From Dyadobacter sp. CY323 (GTDB lineage: Bacteria > Bacteroidota > Bacteroidia > Cytophagales > Spirosomataceae), in NCBI RefSeq assembly GCF_021390245.1, contig NZ_JAJUXH010000026.1, positions 1 through 42,900 of the forward strand: a stretch of DNA of 42,900 nt, in the 5' to 3' direction. The translations under genes and the position numbers were made by a program. Below are positions 16,489-25,839 of this stretch, piece by piece. Below the pieces are notes generated by a model. That model had not been told where the DNA came from. It saw only the letters and a program-made list of their open reading frames with translations, and ran no database searches. Position 1 is the first letter of the stretch; the number at the start of each line of letters is the position of its first letter.

Positions 16489-17528
16489 AAGTTGTCGTCG
16501 TCATTGACCGGCGCAGTAGGATCGAATGCCCAGAAGTCGTCCAATCCTCCTGAACCGCTTGAACTACCTGTGCCGAAATAGGCTACGTTGGCAATTGAGA
16601 AACTAGCCGCAAAACCTCTGGATCCGTCTGCGAATGGAGCCATTTCCGTCCATTGATTCGTGCCTGGTACATATTCCCAAACGTCAGATTTTCCTTCACC
16701 TCCAATGATATAAGCCTTTTCATTGACAACCACAGCCGTCGCGTAACCTCTTGTGGGAAAGTCAGCTTCGTCGGTATTGCTATCTGAGTAAACCACCCGG
16801 GTCCAGGCACCTGTACCGTTGTTACCGGCCGGATCAAAGCTGTAAAGATCTCTGGTGTATGCAGTCGAGTTGCTTTTTCCAAATCCAACATAGGTTTTTC
16901 CACCCACTGTAAAGGAAAGGGCGCCCGCTCTTTTACCACCAATGAAAGTAGCGATCTCCGTCCATTTATCCGTGGCTGGATTGTACTCATAAAAATCCTG
17001 GTAGTAATTGCTGCCATTAAAACCTAGGCCGACATAAGCTCTGTTGTTTGAGACAAAGGAAGTGGCATACTGGCGGGTTCCAGGAAAATCAGCTACTGCC
17101 TTCCACTTGTTTCCAGTCGGATCATATTGATAAAAGTCTTTTTTGTAACCGTTATCGGTGGCAAACACCGCATCATAACCTGTTCCCACATACGCTTTGC
17201 CATCCAGTACAAATGCCGTAGCTCCATTCCGGCCGGAACCGATGAAGGGGGCAGCCTGCGTCCATATTTTAGATTTTGCATTGTAAGCCCAAAGGTCTTT
17301 GACTCTTGGCACCGTTTCGTTTGTATAGCCGGTACCAATATAACCCACATCGCCAATAACAAAACTTACTGCGCCGGTCCGTGCAGATCCGCCGAAGCTG
17401 GGAAGGCCCTGACGATACCAGTTACCGGTTTTTTCCGCCTCCGGGTCATCATTTTTACAGCTAAATTGAACTAAGGTGGTAGAAGCAATCAGGAGGACTA
17501 ACGAAGCTTTTTTTAAGGTATTAAACAT
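16485..17528 (-). CDS. Kelch-repeat beta-propeller lipoprotein
   Basis: A 347-residue lipoprotein; the lipobox ends at the Cys in VQFSC (about residue 24). The mature protein is a series of about six Kelch blades of 45-50 residues, each with a hydrophobic strand followed by a glycine pair and a W or aromatic pattern. Examples are GRNGATAFVLDGKAYVGTGYD, then FYQYDPTGNKWKAVADFPGTRQYATSF. A C-terminal DFWAFDP completes the propeller. Kelch propellers bind proteins or carbohydrates, and some have oxidase or epimerase activity; none can be assigned here. The gene overlaps the DUF4907 gene by four bases. Confidence 0.9.
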   Translation of the reverse strand: MFNTLKKASLVLLIASTTLVQFSCKNDDPEAEKTGNWYRQGLPSFGGSARTGAVSFVIGDVGYIGTGYTNETVPRVKDLWAYNAKSKIWTQAAPFIGSGRNGATAFVLDGKAYVGTGYDAVFATDNGYKKDFYQYDPTGNKWKAVADFPGTRQYATSFVSNNRAYVGLGFNGSNYYQDFYEYNPATDKWTEIATFIGGKRAGALSFTVGGKTYVGFGKSNSTAYTRDLYSFDPAGNNGTGAWTRVVYSDSNTDEADFPTRGYATAVVVNEKAYIIGGEGKSDVWEYVPGTNQWTEMAPFADGSRGFAASFSIANVAYFGTGSSSGSGGLDDFWAFDPTAPVNDDDNL

Positions 17529-18004
17529 GAAAATTATAGTTTGACTAATTGTTACAGATGAATCCCGATAAATTATTTTTCAATTATTGCCTGTTATCAG
17601 CCAGTGTTGTCAAAAATGTATTTGGATGAAAATTTTTGCAAACATAACATCTTGAACCTGCTAAGTAAAATTATACTGAATTTTTTGTCCAAAACTTTAA
17701 CCGCTCAGTTACTTGTAACGCAAAATGAAAAGCATTGTTGCCTGTTTTTGGCAGCTTACCTCTCCCGGCATTTTTAACCATGCGACTTTAAATAACCTTC
17801 CGGTTTTGACGTTTCAAACATGGCCTGCCACTTTTTAAAGCCTTGCCGCGTACGGTCTAGTAAGGCTTCTGATAAAGGTTACGTGGCGTTTTTAAGATTT
17901 GTTGCAAACAGCCGCCCGATTTCTATTTTGTCTAATTGTTTGGATCCATGTTGTATTTAAGTATACATGTGATAATTTTGCACTTTTTACTGTTCTTGCA
18001 CTAA
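17529..18004. other. Divergent intergenic region of 476 bp
   Basis: Lies between the Kelch gene (minus) and the DUF4270 gene (plus). I see no coding frame. It holds the DUF4270 promoter at 17951-17980 and a nested inverted repeat: AAGCCTT (17838-17844) and AAGGCTT (17862-17868), enclosing CCG/CGG. The repeat could be a regulatory site or an RNA hairpin. The rest is unassigned. Confidence 0.5.
17951..17980 (+). promoter_or_regulatory. Bacteroidota-type promoter for the DUF4270 gene
   Basis: TTG at 17951-17953, a 19-bp spacer, then TAATTTTG at 17973-17980. This agrees with TTG-N19-21-TAnnTTTG. It is 24 bp upstream of the start codon at 18005, so the leader would be short. Confidence 0.7.
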
Positions 18005-19411
18005 ATGAAATTTTTCTTGCTTTTCTCTAAAGGAACTTCAACGGCCTATAAACTTCTGTTCATCATCGGTTTCTCCGTTTCGCTAGCCGGCTGCAATTGG
18101 GGCGATGAGATTGAATCGCTGGTGCAGCCAAACCCAGACGATTTCGCAGTGTTGTTCTCCGATACATCGACCGTTGAGCTTTCGACGGTTTTATCAGATT
18201 CAGTGATGACAGGGGCGCCGGCCAGGCTGCTGGTAGGCCGCTACGTGGATCCTTATTTTGGCAAGATCCAGACCGCTGCTTTCTTTCAGCCTACGACCCA
18301 GTCCGGGGTGACCATTCCCGATAAGGCGGAATACGACTCGCTGGTTTTGTCTTTAAATTATGATCTCTACACCTATGGGGATACGACCAAACCCCTGAAC
18401 ATTACCGTTCACAAACTGCTGGCTGATATTCTTTCCAAGGATTCGTATTACAATGGCAACTCCACTGCTTTTGATGCAAACCCACTTGGGAAGGTAAAAA
18501 TTTCCCCGATGCCCCGAAGGTCGAAACGGTTGGTGATCAGGCTTTCGGATGGGTTAGGAGCTGAGATTTTTGAGAAAGGAAAGACCAATTTGCTTACCTC
18601 TAATCAAGAGTGGATCAATCTGGTAAATGGGATCTTGGTGAAAGCAGGTGCTTCCGATAATGGGGCCGTTGTAGGCTTTCAGGCCAATGCCGCTTACGTT
18701 CAGGTGCATTTTCACGTGCCCGATGTAGACGCGGTCCGCAAAGATTCGGTTGTTTTCCAGTCCACTGCATTCTATAATCAAATCATCAGCGACAGGAGCG
18801 GGACGGCTACCGCTAAGCTGTCTTCAAACCAGCGCGTTTCTACTCCTTCCTCCCAGACAGGCAATATGGCATTTGTTCAGGCGGGGCTAAGTATTATGAC
18901 CCGCATTGATCTGCCGACGGTAAGACAATTAAGCCTTACCAAGTACACGGTAGCCAACCGGGCATTTTTAAGAATTACACCCGATAGATCCTCGGTGACC
19001 AATCAGTTGAATGCTCCGCCGGCCCTTCATGTGTTCCGTGTTAATAAGAACAATGAATTTTATCTCAATTCGCAGGGCTTTCCCCTGCCTTTATATAATT
19101 TGACGACAGGTCAATTAAAACCGATCGTAGGACAGTACGTACAAGATTATGTCAATAATAAGCAGTTTTATCTCCTAGATGTTTCCTCATACGTGACCGA
19201 GGTGATGAACAGCGAGACGGGCGACGTGGGAGGTCTTGTGCTGGTAACCTCTGAAACCAATGAGAATGATCAGTTTAGGCCTTCAAGAACCTACCCGTTT
19301 GCCGATAGAGACTTTACAAAAAGCCTGGACAGACTCGTCATTGGCGATCAACACAGTAACAATCCCGGTGTGAAACTGGAATTGTATTACACGACGGTGA
19401 AAGTCAAATAA
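18005..19411 (+). CDS. DUF4270-family lipoprotein
   Basis: A 468-residue exported lipoprotein; the lipobox is SLAGC (Cys about residue 30). The beginning of the mature part, DTSTVELSTVLSDSVMTG then LLVGRYVDPYFGKIQTAAFFQP, is the characteristic opening of DUF4270, and EYDSLVLSLNYDLYTYGDT follows as expected. The family is restricted largely to Bacteroidota, is thought to be surface-exposed, and has no assigned biochemical role. Length is normal for the family. It has its own promoter and a strong terminator, so it is a single-gene unit. Confidence 0.9.
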   Translation: MKFFLLFSKGTSTAYKLLFIIGFSVSLAGCNWGDEIESLVQPNPDDFAVLFSDTSTVELSTVLSDSVMTGAPARLLVGRYVDPYFGKIQTAAFFQPTTQSGVTIPDKAEYDSLVLSLNYDLYTYGDTTKPLNITVHKLLADILSKDSYYNGNSTAFDANPLGKVKISPMPRRSKRLVIRLSDGLGAEIFEKGKTNLLTSNQEWINLVNGILVKAGASDNGAVVGFQANAAYVQVHFHVPDVDAVRKDSVVFQSTAFYNQIISDRSGTATAKLSSNQRVSTPSSQTGNMAFVQAGLSIMTRIDLPTVRQLSLTKYTVANRAFLRITPDRSSVTNQLNAPPALHVFRVNKNNEFYLNSQGFPLPLYNLTTGQLKPIVGQYVQDYVNNKQFYLLDVSSYVTEVMNSETGDVGGLVLVTSETNENDQFRPSRTYPFADRDFTKSLDRLVIGDQHSNNPGVKLELYYTTVKVK

Positions 19412-19460
19412 AATCCATCCTTATATTCTGGGTTTGGCTAACCAAGCCAGTTAAAAAACA

Positions 19461-19510
19461 GTAAGAGGGTGGCCCACGTAAAACGGGCCACCCTCTTACA
19501 TTTGTTTTAA
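19461..19510 (+). terminator. Terminator after the DUF4270 gene
   Basis: A perfect 15-bp GC-rich stem, arms 19461-19475 (GTAAGAGGGTGGCCC) and 19485-19499, with a nine-base loop, followed by ATTTGTTTTAA. It is strong enough to act as an intrinsic terminator. Confidence 0.88.
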
Positions 19511-19619
19511 AATCAACCTGTTATTCCGGATTTTGTTTTATCTAGCCGGTCCTCACTGGTTTTGTTTTGCGGTAGTAGCTAAAAAATTCAGTTTCAGGCT
19601 GCCTTTTTCCCTATATTTT

Positions 19620-19790
19620 GTGCAATTGCAATTATTTACTGCAAGGTCTCAACCTTTTGGAGCTAGCTCGGGGCATAAACCTTGCGGAAGGCCGCGGGCA
19701 ATCCGGGTTTGACGCTAGGGCTTGATGTTGCCGAAAGCAGGCCCGGCCTGGAAAGCACCGCTTAAAAAGCAGAGCGGTTGCCTTTTTTTA
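19620..19790 (+). ncRNA. Possible structured RNA in the intergenic region
   Basis: Between the two terminators lies a GC-rich stretch unlike the surrounding AT-rich gap. It has self-complementary segments: GCAAGGT (19641-19647) with ACCTTGC (19679-19685), and a CGGGC-centred arm near 19691-19700 with GCCCGGCCT at 19741-19749. A CCGCT/AGCGG hairpin (19758-19777) is followed by TTGCC and seven T, which would suit termination on the plus strand. No reading frame explains it. I could not match it to 6S, SRP or tmRNA, and no clear promoter was found. Confidence 0.3.
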
Positions 19791-19807
19791 AAGACAACCG
19801 CTCTGCT
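19764..19807 (-). terminator. Terminator of the RND efflux operon
   Basis: A perfect 13-bp stem, AGCAGAGCGGTTG at 19768-19780 and its complement at 19795-19807, with a 14-base loop. On the minus strand it is followed by a run of five T (19768-19764). It lies directly after the pump gene stop at 19826. Confidence 0.88.
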
Positions 19808-19825
19808 ACTAAATCCCACCAGAAT

Positions 19826-22800
19826 TTAAGCTGTCAGTGGCTTATTGCCATCAGGACTCGTTTCCTTTGGAAGCTTCTTTCCGGTCGCTAACTTTTCAAT
19901 GGCTACAAAAAGCACGGGGACAACAAAGATCGCCAGCGAGGTGGCAGCAAGCATGCCCCCGAACACCGTCCAGCCAATGGTCTTTCTGGATTCAGCGGCT
20001 GCCCCGCTGGCAAAGGCAAGTGGGAGAACGCCGAGAATAAAGGCAAGGGAAGTCATGATGATAGGCCGCAGACGGAGCTGAACGGCTTCCAGGGTCGCCT
20101 TTACAAGCTCCATGCCTCCATCCACGCGCTCTTTGGCAAATTCGACGATCAGGATTGCATTTTTGGCAGCAAGACCAATCAAGGTGATCAAACCGATCTG
20201 CGCGTAAATGTTATTGGATAAACTCGGCAGAAAAGTCAAGGTAAGGATCGAGCCAAATGCGCCGATGGGCACGGCAAACAACACCGAGAACGGGATCGAC
20301 CAGCTCTCATAAAGGGCTGCCAAGAACAGGAATACGAAAACAATCGAGATGGCAAAGATCGTCGTGGTGCTATCGCCCGCCTTGATCTCTTCACTACTCA
20401 TCCCTGAGAATTCGTAGCTGTATCCGGCCGGAAGTTTCTGGGCCACTTCGCGCAAGGCTTGAATGGCCTGCCCGCTACTGTAACCCGGTTTAGGGGTACC
20501 GTTGATCTCTACTGACCTGTAAATATTGTAGTGGGAAATCAAGGCCGGGTTCTCTACTACCTTGGTCGTCACCAGAGAGCCCAGGGGGATCATATTTCCT
20601 TCTCGGTTACGGACATAGAACTGCTGAATTTTATCCAGCGAAGACCGGAAACTGCTGTCGGCCTGGATCATTACCCGGAAATTACGTCCGTACAAATTGA
20701 AATCGTTCACATAGCTACTTCCCAAAAGCGTCGAAAGCGAGCTGAACACATCATTGACCTGAACACCCAGCTTTTTGGTTTTGTCCCGGTCCACATCAAT
20801 CTGGTAACTTGGCGTTCTTGCATTAAAGAAAGTAAAGGCCATCGCAATCTCGGGTCGCTTGTTGACTTCTCCCAGGAAATTCCGCATGACGCCTTCAAAC
20901 TGCTGGATATTGTCTGTGCTGGTAGACTGCTGTAGCTGGAAGGTAAAGCCTGAGGTGGCACCCAGACCCGGAATCGCCGGAGGCGCGATCGCTAAAACCC
21001 TTGCTTCCTTGATATCGGCGGTGCGGCCCTGGATTTGCTTGATGACCGCCTGCACGTGATGCTCGGCGCCTTTACGGTTAGCCCACGGCTGCAAGCTCAA
21101 AAATAAGGTACCTACATTGGATTTATTCGAAAAGCTCAGCACGTTAAGTCCCGCCAGACCACCTGCCACGCGGACTTCTGGAATCGCAGAAATCCGCTTC
21201 ATGATTTCTTTGAGCATGGCAATGTTACGCGTCGTCGAGGTTGCTTCCTGCATCTCATAAGTTACAAAAAGACGGCCTTCATCTTCCACGGGAATAAAGC
21301 CGGAAGGTTTGTTTTTGAAAAGGAAAAATAATCCTACAAAAAGGCAGACCATCATCACAAGCACAAGCGGAGTGGCTTTAATCCAGGAGGCAACACCACG
21401 CGTATATCCCCGGGAAACCCTATCAAACCAGTGATTGAAACGATCAAAGAATTTTTCCAGCCAGTTTTTGCTTTCACTCTCCGTCTTGGAAGGTTTGAGC
21501 ATGATCGAGCACAATGCAGGCGTTAGCGAGAGTGCTACGAAGGCCGAAAGCAAAACAGAAACGGCAATGGTAATGGCAAACTGCTGATAGAGCCGTCCTA
21601 CAATTCCGGGCACAAAGCTTACCGGCACAAAAACGGCCGCCAAAATCAAGGCAATCGCAATTACAGGACCTGAAATGTCTTTCATGGCCTGAACGGTGGC
21701 ATCCTTGGGCGACATTTTCTTTTCATCAATGTAGTGCTGCACGGCTTCAACGACCACAATGGCATCATCGACGACTATACCAATGGCAAGTACGAAAGCA
21801 AAGAGCGTCAGTGTATTGATGGTAAAACCAAAGGGGATAAAAAAGATCAGCGTACCAATCAGCGAGACGGGAATGGCAAGGATTGGGATAAGTGTCGCCC
21901 GCCAGTTTTGCAAAAACAAGAACACGACAATTACAACCAGGATCATTGCTTCCGCAAATGTTTTTAACACTTCCTCGATTGAAACTTTAACCACAGTCGC
22001 CGTTTCGTTAGGAATCACGTAGTCGATGTCCTTGGGGAACGTTTTTTTCATCTCCGCCAGCTTTTTCATCACACCATCATAGGTGGCAAGCGCATTAGCC
22101 CCCGGTGCCTGATAGATCAGCACGAATGCGGCCGGCTTTCCTTCTACAAATGCATTGGCGCCGTAGTCAAATTTTCCCAGCTCCACCCGGGCTACATCGC
22201 GCAGATATACCACGCTTCCATCCTGGGGCGAGCTTCGGACGATAATGTCTTCAAACTGCGCCTTGGTATTAAGCCGGCTGTTGGTCAGCACGTTGTATTC
22301 AAACGTTTGCGTGTTCGGCTGCGGGTTTCCACCAATGGTTCCAGCTGCCACTTGCAGGTTTTGCTCCGCCAATGCGGCCGAAACGTCAGAAGGGGTCATG
22401 CGCAGGTTGGCCAGCTTTTCCGGGTTAAGCCAGATCCGCATCCCAAAGTCATCTGCCCGGGAAATGATATCGCCCACGCCTTTCACGCGCTGCAAGGCAT
22501 CCTTTAAATAAATGTTGGCGTAATTGCCGATAAACTGGGCGTCATGGGTCCCATTGGGTGAATAAAGGGCCAAAACGATCATGATGCTGGGCTGGCGTTT
22601 TCTAACGGTCAGCCCTAGTCTTTTTACCGCATCGGGCAAGGTAGGCTCTGCGACACTGACCCTGTTTTGCACGTCCAGGGCTGCAATGTCTACATTGGTT
22701 CCTACATCAAAAACCACGTTGATGCTGCTCTGCCCGCTGCTGGTCGAGTTACTGGACATGTAGGTCATGCCGGGCGTACCATTAATCTGGGTTTCAATGG

Positions 22801-22993
22801 GCGTTGTTGTTGTCTGCTCGACCGTCTGGGCGTCAGCGCCCGTAAAGTTACCGCTCACCGTGACAGTCGGCGGGGTTACATCCGGATACTGCGCAACAGG
22901 TAGGGTTGTTAATGCAATCAGACCCACCAGCACCAGCACGACGGAAGTGACGATGGCCGTAATGGGTCTTTTTATAAAAATATCTGCAATCAT
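19826..22993 (-). CDS. RND efflux pump, HAE1/AcrB family inner-membrane permease
   Basis: A 1055-residue proton-driven drug exporter. It has the AcrB architecture: one N-terminal helix (RPITAIVTSVVLVLVGLIAL), a periplasmic loop, six helices, a second large loop and six more helices. The proton-relay aspartates appear as the pair Asp409-Asp410 in LAIGIVVDDAIVVVEAV, and the partner lysine in ITLIGLAAKNAILIVEFA. The sequence PVAQYPDVTPPTVTVSG near residue 32 is diagnostic of HAE1 pumps rather than heavy-metal CzcA pumps. The substrate range is not readable. It is the third gene of a TolC-adaptor-pump operon, 36 bp after the adaptor gene. Confidence 0.97.
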   Translation of the reverse strand: MIADIFIKRPITAIVTSVVLVLVGLIALTTLPVAQYPDVTPPTVTVSGNFTGADAQTVEQTTTTPIETQINGTPGMTYMSSNSTSSGQSSINVVFDVGTNVDIAALDVQNRVSVAEPTLPDAVKRLGLTVRKRQPSIMIVLALYSPNGTHDAQFIGNYANIYLKDALQRVKGVGDIISRADDFGMRIWLNPEKLANLRMTPSDVSAALAEQNLQVAAGTIGGNPQPNTQTFEYNVLTNSRLNTKAQFEDIIVRSSPQDGSVVYLRDVARVELGKFDYGANAFVEGKPAAFVLIYQAPGANALATYDGVMKKLAEMKKTFPKDIDYVIPNETATVVKVSIEEVLKTFAEAMILVVIVVFLFLQNWRATLIPILAIPVSLIGTLIFFIPFGFTINTLTLFAFVLAIGIVVDDAIVVVEAVQHYIDEKKMSPKDATVQAMKDISGPVIAIALILAAVFVPVSFVPGIVGRLYQQFAITIAVSVLLSAFVALSLTPALCSIMLKPSKTESESKNWLEKFFDRFNHWFDRVSRGYTRGVASWIKATPLVLVMMVCLFVGLFFLFKNKPSGFIPVEDEGRLFVTYEMQEATSTTRNIAMLKEIMKRISAIPEVRVAGGLAGLNVLSFSNKSNVGTLFLSLQPWANRKGAEHHVQAVIKQIQGRTADIKEARVLAIAPPAIPGLGATSGFTFQLQQSTSTDNIQQFEGVMRNFLGEVNKRPEIAMAFTFFNARTPSYQIDVDRDKTKKLGVQVNDVFSSLSTLLGSSYVNDFNLYGRNFRVMIQADSSFRSSLDKIQQFYVRNREGNMIPLGSLVTTKVVENPALISHYNIYRSVEINGTPKPGYSSGQAIQALREVAQKLPAGYSYEFSGMSSEEIKAGDSTTTIFAISIVFVFLFLAALYESWSIPFSVLFAVPIGAFGSILTLTFLPSLSNNIYAQIGLITLIGLAAKNAILIVEFAKERVDGGMELVKATLEAVQLRLRPIIMTSLAFILGVLPLAFASGAAAESRKTIGWTVFGGMLAATSLAIFVVPVLFVAIEKLATGKKLPKETSPDGNKPLTA

Positions 22994-23029
22994 TTTACTG
23001 GATTATTTTAAATGGTAATAGGCCGGGGA

Positions 23030-24121
23030 TCACTTGCCATCTTTGATAACTGCGCCTTCCCTCAGGCTCTGAACCCCTTCCACAGCGATTTTTTCTCCTT
23101 CTTTAAGTCCTTCCTTAATGATGACATTGGTCCCCAGAGAGGTTCCCAGCACTACACGGCGCTGACTTACTTTGCTGCTGTCGCCTGCCACATAGACAAA
23201 AAATTCACCCAGCTGCTCGGTGACTGCTTTGTAGGGGATCACAACCGACTTGGCGGCTGCATTGTTGAGCACCCGAACGGTCCCGCTCATGCCCGAGCGC
23301 AGCCTGTTGTCTTTGTTTGGAAATACGAGCCTGGTTTTAATGGTTGCCGTCTGCGGGTCCACGGCCCGGTCAATGAGGGCGATTTTACCGGAGGCGGGAA
23401 AAATCTCGTTTCCGAATTTTAATGTAAATGTAGAATCAGCAGCCTTCGCGTTTTTCATCAGCGTCGAAAACCGGTAAATTTCTTTCTGATCTACATTAAA
23501 GTCCACGGCCAGCTGGCTATCGGTGGAAACGGTGTTTAAAATCGTTTGCCCGGCAGAAACGGCCGCGCCCACTTTTACAAGAGAAATGCCGATGACCCCC
23601 TCAAACGGAGCGGTCACTTTGGTGTAATTCACGCTGGTTTGAACCGCCTTGATATTGGCCTTGGCAGCGTCTGCCTGCCGCTTGGCGACTTCCAATGCCG
23701 CGTCGGCATTATCGACGAGCTGCCGAGCGATCGCATCGTTTTTTTCCAGCTCATGATACCGGTCGGCGTCTTTTTGGGCGCGTGCTAAATTGGCTTCCTG
23801 CACATTCAGGTTGGCCACCGCCTGCTCGTAGTTGGCATTGTAGAGCTGGGCGTCAATGGAGTAGAGCAGCTGCCCTTTACGAACCCGCGCCCCGTCGGTA
23901 AAATGGATGCCGGTTACAAATCCGGTCACCTGCGGGCGAAGCTCAATTTCATTTAATGGCACGACCGTTCCGGGGTATTCATCGTAGTAACTAGCCTCTG
24001 AGGTGGTTACCTCCGTGAGCGTGACGGGCACGGCCTGCGGCTGGGTAGGCTGCTGTTGCTGGTCTTTTTTGCTACATGCCTGCAAGGTAAGCGCCAGCAA
24101 TGCAGCCGAGTAATATTTCAT
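23030..24121 (-). CDS. RND efflux periplasmic adaptor (membrane fusion protein)
   Basis: A 363-residue lipoprotein adaptor that bridges the pump and the outer-membrane channel. I choose the ATG at 24121 because it directly precedes the signal LLALTLQAC with its lipobox; the frame extends to 24166. It shows the AcrA/MexA order: beta-barrel and lipoyl pieces (ELRPQVTGFVTGIHFTDGARVRKGQLLYSID), an alpha-hairpin (about 80-150, EQAVANLNVQEANLARAQKD) and a return lipoyl half (VTAPFEGVIGISLVKVGAAVSAGQ). The membrane-proximal domain follows (VVLGTSLGTNVIIKEGLKEGEKIAVEGVQSL). It sits between the TolC-like gene and the pump. Confidence 0.95.
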   Translation of the reverse strand: MKYYSAALLALTLQACSKKDQQQQPTQPQAVPVTLTEVTTSEASYYDEYPGTVVPLNEIELRPQVTGFVTGIHFTDGARVRKGQLLYSIDAQLYNANYEQAVANLNVQEANLARAQKDADRYHELEKNDAIARQLVDNADAALEVAKRQADAAKANIKAVQTSVNYTKVTAPFEGVIGISLVKVGAAVSAGQTILNTVSTDSQLAVDFNVDQKEIYRFSTLMKNAKAADSTFTLKFGNEIFPASGKIALIDRAVDPQTATIKTRLVFPNKDNRLRSGMSGTVRVLNNAAAKSVVIPYKAVTEQLGEFFVYVAGDSSKVSQRRVVLGTSLGTNVIIKEGLKEGEKIAVEGVQSLREGAVIKDGK

Positions 24122-24209
24122 TTTATTAAAGAACATATCATCAAGGTATTTTTCGATTAATAGCAATTTTTCGGGGAAGAAACTTTCGGGCGTTCCCTAA
24201 TGGAAACAG

Positions 24210-25574
24210 TTACAAATAATTGAGCTGTCCGAGCGCTTTTTGAACGTCGATCTTACTGGCCAGGGTCTGGTAAAGGGCGTTGTAGTAATTGATGCGGGCA
24301 AGTCTCAGATCCGTTTCCGAGGTGACCACTTCCAGATAGGTTTTAATGCCGGATTTATATTGAAGCTGGATCACCTCATATACCTCGCGGGCCAGATCGA
24401 CATTTTCTTTCTGGGCCAGTAAATTAGTCAGGTTGCCTTTGTAGTTGGCCAGTGCCGAGGAGTATTCGGAGTTGACATTGTTTTGTAACCCTTTGATATC
24501 CCAGTCAAGCCTTTTAACGGCCCATTCGGCAGCTTTCGTATTTGCTTTTCGTTTGCCGCCCTGATACAGGGGCAGGGAAAGTGTCAGTAAGCCAAAAGAG
24601 TTGGGATAGTTTTTACTATAAAGGTCAGTGAACTGGTTATTTTGGAAATTCAGGTTATAAGCCCCGTTCAGGGAAATGTTGGGCAGGTAGCTCCATTTGT
24701 TGTATTGGAGAGTGGCCTCGGCCAACTTTTTCTGCGTGGCAAGGATCTGGTATTCGACCCTTGCGGTAAAATCCACATTTTGCAAGGTATCCAGGGTAAT
24801 CTCACGCTCCATCTGCAAGGTATCGTAGCTGATTGTCAATGCCTTCTGGCTGGGATATCCCATGAGCGATTTTAAGTATTCCAGTTTTGCTTTGAGGACC
24901 TCCTCGTTACTTTTTTTATTGGCCCGGGTGTTGTTTAGCGAAATGGTAGCCCGCTTGTAATCAATCTTGTCGGCAATGCCGGACTTATACTGATTTTCGG
25001 CGTCTTTCAGGCTTCGCTCTAATCTAACGATGTCTTCCTGGGCGACATCGATCTGCTGGGTGGTGGCCAGCACGTCGTAAAATGCTTTGGAGACGTTGAC
25101 AGTCAGATCGGTTTTGTTGCTGGCAGTGTACTGGCTGGCAGAAAGCAAAACGTCTTTTCTGGTCTGATTGGCAAGCAGCACATCGCGGTTAAAAATCTGC
25201 TGAGACAAGGTGAACTGCGCCGCAGAAATGTTGCTTACCCCTAGTTTCACCGGATTTCCCGCGATAATGCTGGTTTGGACAATGAAGTTGTGCTGGAGGT
25301 TGTAATTAAAGTTGATTTGCGGATACCAGTCTGCAAGACGGCTTCGGATTTGATTTTCTGTGATCCGCTCATCGATGAGAGACTGCTGGATCACGGGCTG
25401 GTTTTTAATGGCGTACGTAACTACATCAGACAAGGTAGCCTGCTCCAAAACAGGAGCTTCATTTTTAGCCTCTTGAATTGCCTGGGAAAGAACAGGAAAA
25501 CAAGAGAGCAGAAACAGGAATGCCGAGCCAAGTGCCAAACGCGTGATTTTTTGCGGCTTTGACCAATACTTCAT
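24210..25574 (-). CDS. TolC-family outer-membrane efflux channel
   Basis: A 454-residue outer-membrane channel. The start at 25574 (MKYWSKPQKITRLALG) precedes a signal peptide ending PVLSQ; a longer in-frame version reaching 25700 has no plausible N-terminus. The mature protein has the TolC repeat structure: long amphipathic helices with LxxAxxxLxxAE spacing, short beta segments such as NINFNYNLQHNF and NISLNGAYNLNF, and a conserved TLSLPLYQGGKRKA after the second. It is the first gene of the operon, ahead of the adaptor (88 bp) and pump. No transcriptional regulator gene lies next to it in this window. Confidence 0.93.
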   Translation of the reverse strand: MKYWSKPQKITRLALGSAFLFLLSCFPVLSQAIQEAKNEAPVLEQATLSDVVTYAIKNQPVIQQSLIDERITENQIRSRLADWYPQINFNYNLQHNFIVQTSIIAGNPVKLGVSNISAAQFTLSQQIFNRDVLLANQTRKDVLLSASQYTASNKTDLTVNVSKAFYDVLATTQQIDVAQEDIVRLERSLKDAENQYKSGIADKIDYKRATISLNNTRANKKSNEEVLKAKLEYLKSLMGYPSQKALTISYDTLQMEREITLDTLQNVDFTARVEYQILATQKKLAEATLQYNKWSYLPNISLNGAYNLNFQNNQFTDLYSKNYPNSFGLLTLSLPLYQGGKRKANTKAAEWAVKRLDWDIKGLQNNVNSEYSSALANYKGNLTNLLAQKENVDLAREVYEVIQLQYKSGIKTYLEVVTSETDLRLARINYYNALYQTLASKIDVQKALGQLNYL

Positions 25575-25839
25575 GCAAAAATATTTTTTAGATAGGGAAA
25601 TGGTGTTAATCCTGCCAGCGGGCAGGTGCGGCTTTGAATGCATTATTTTTGTAACAATCGGTGACAAATGAATTATAAAACACACTGTCCGGTTGCCCAA
25701 TTGTATGTACTAAGGATGAAAAGGCGGCAATAGGTTCAATTTGCTCCCTAAAAAAGTAGCAAAATGATGCATAATCCTAAAAATATCTAAATTTTAAATG
25801 GAAAAGTGCTGACGCGCGGTTTTATTGTAAAACACAGTT

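Noticed and set aside
25613..25628. CCTGCC/GGCAGG inverted repeat upstream of the TolC-like gene
   Set aside because: The stem is only six bases and no regulator gene is nearby. It may be chance.
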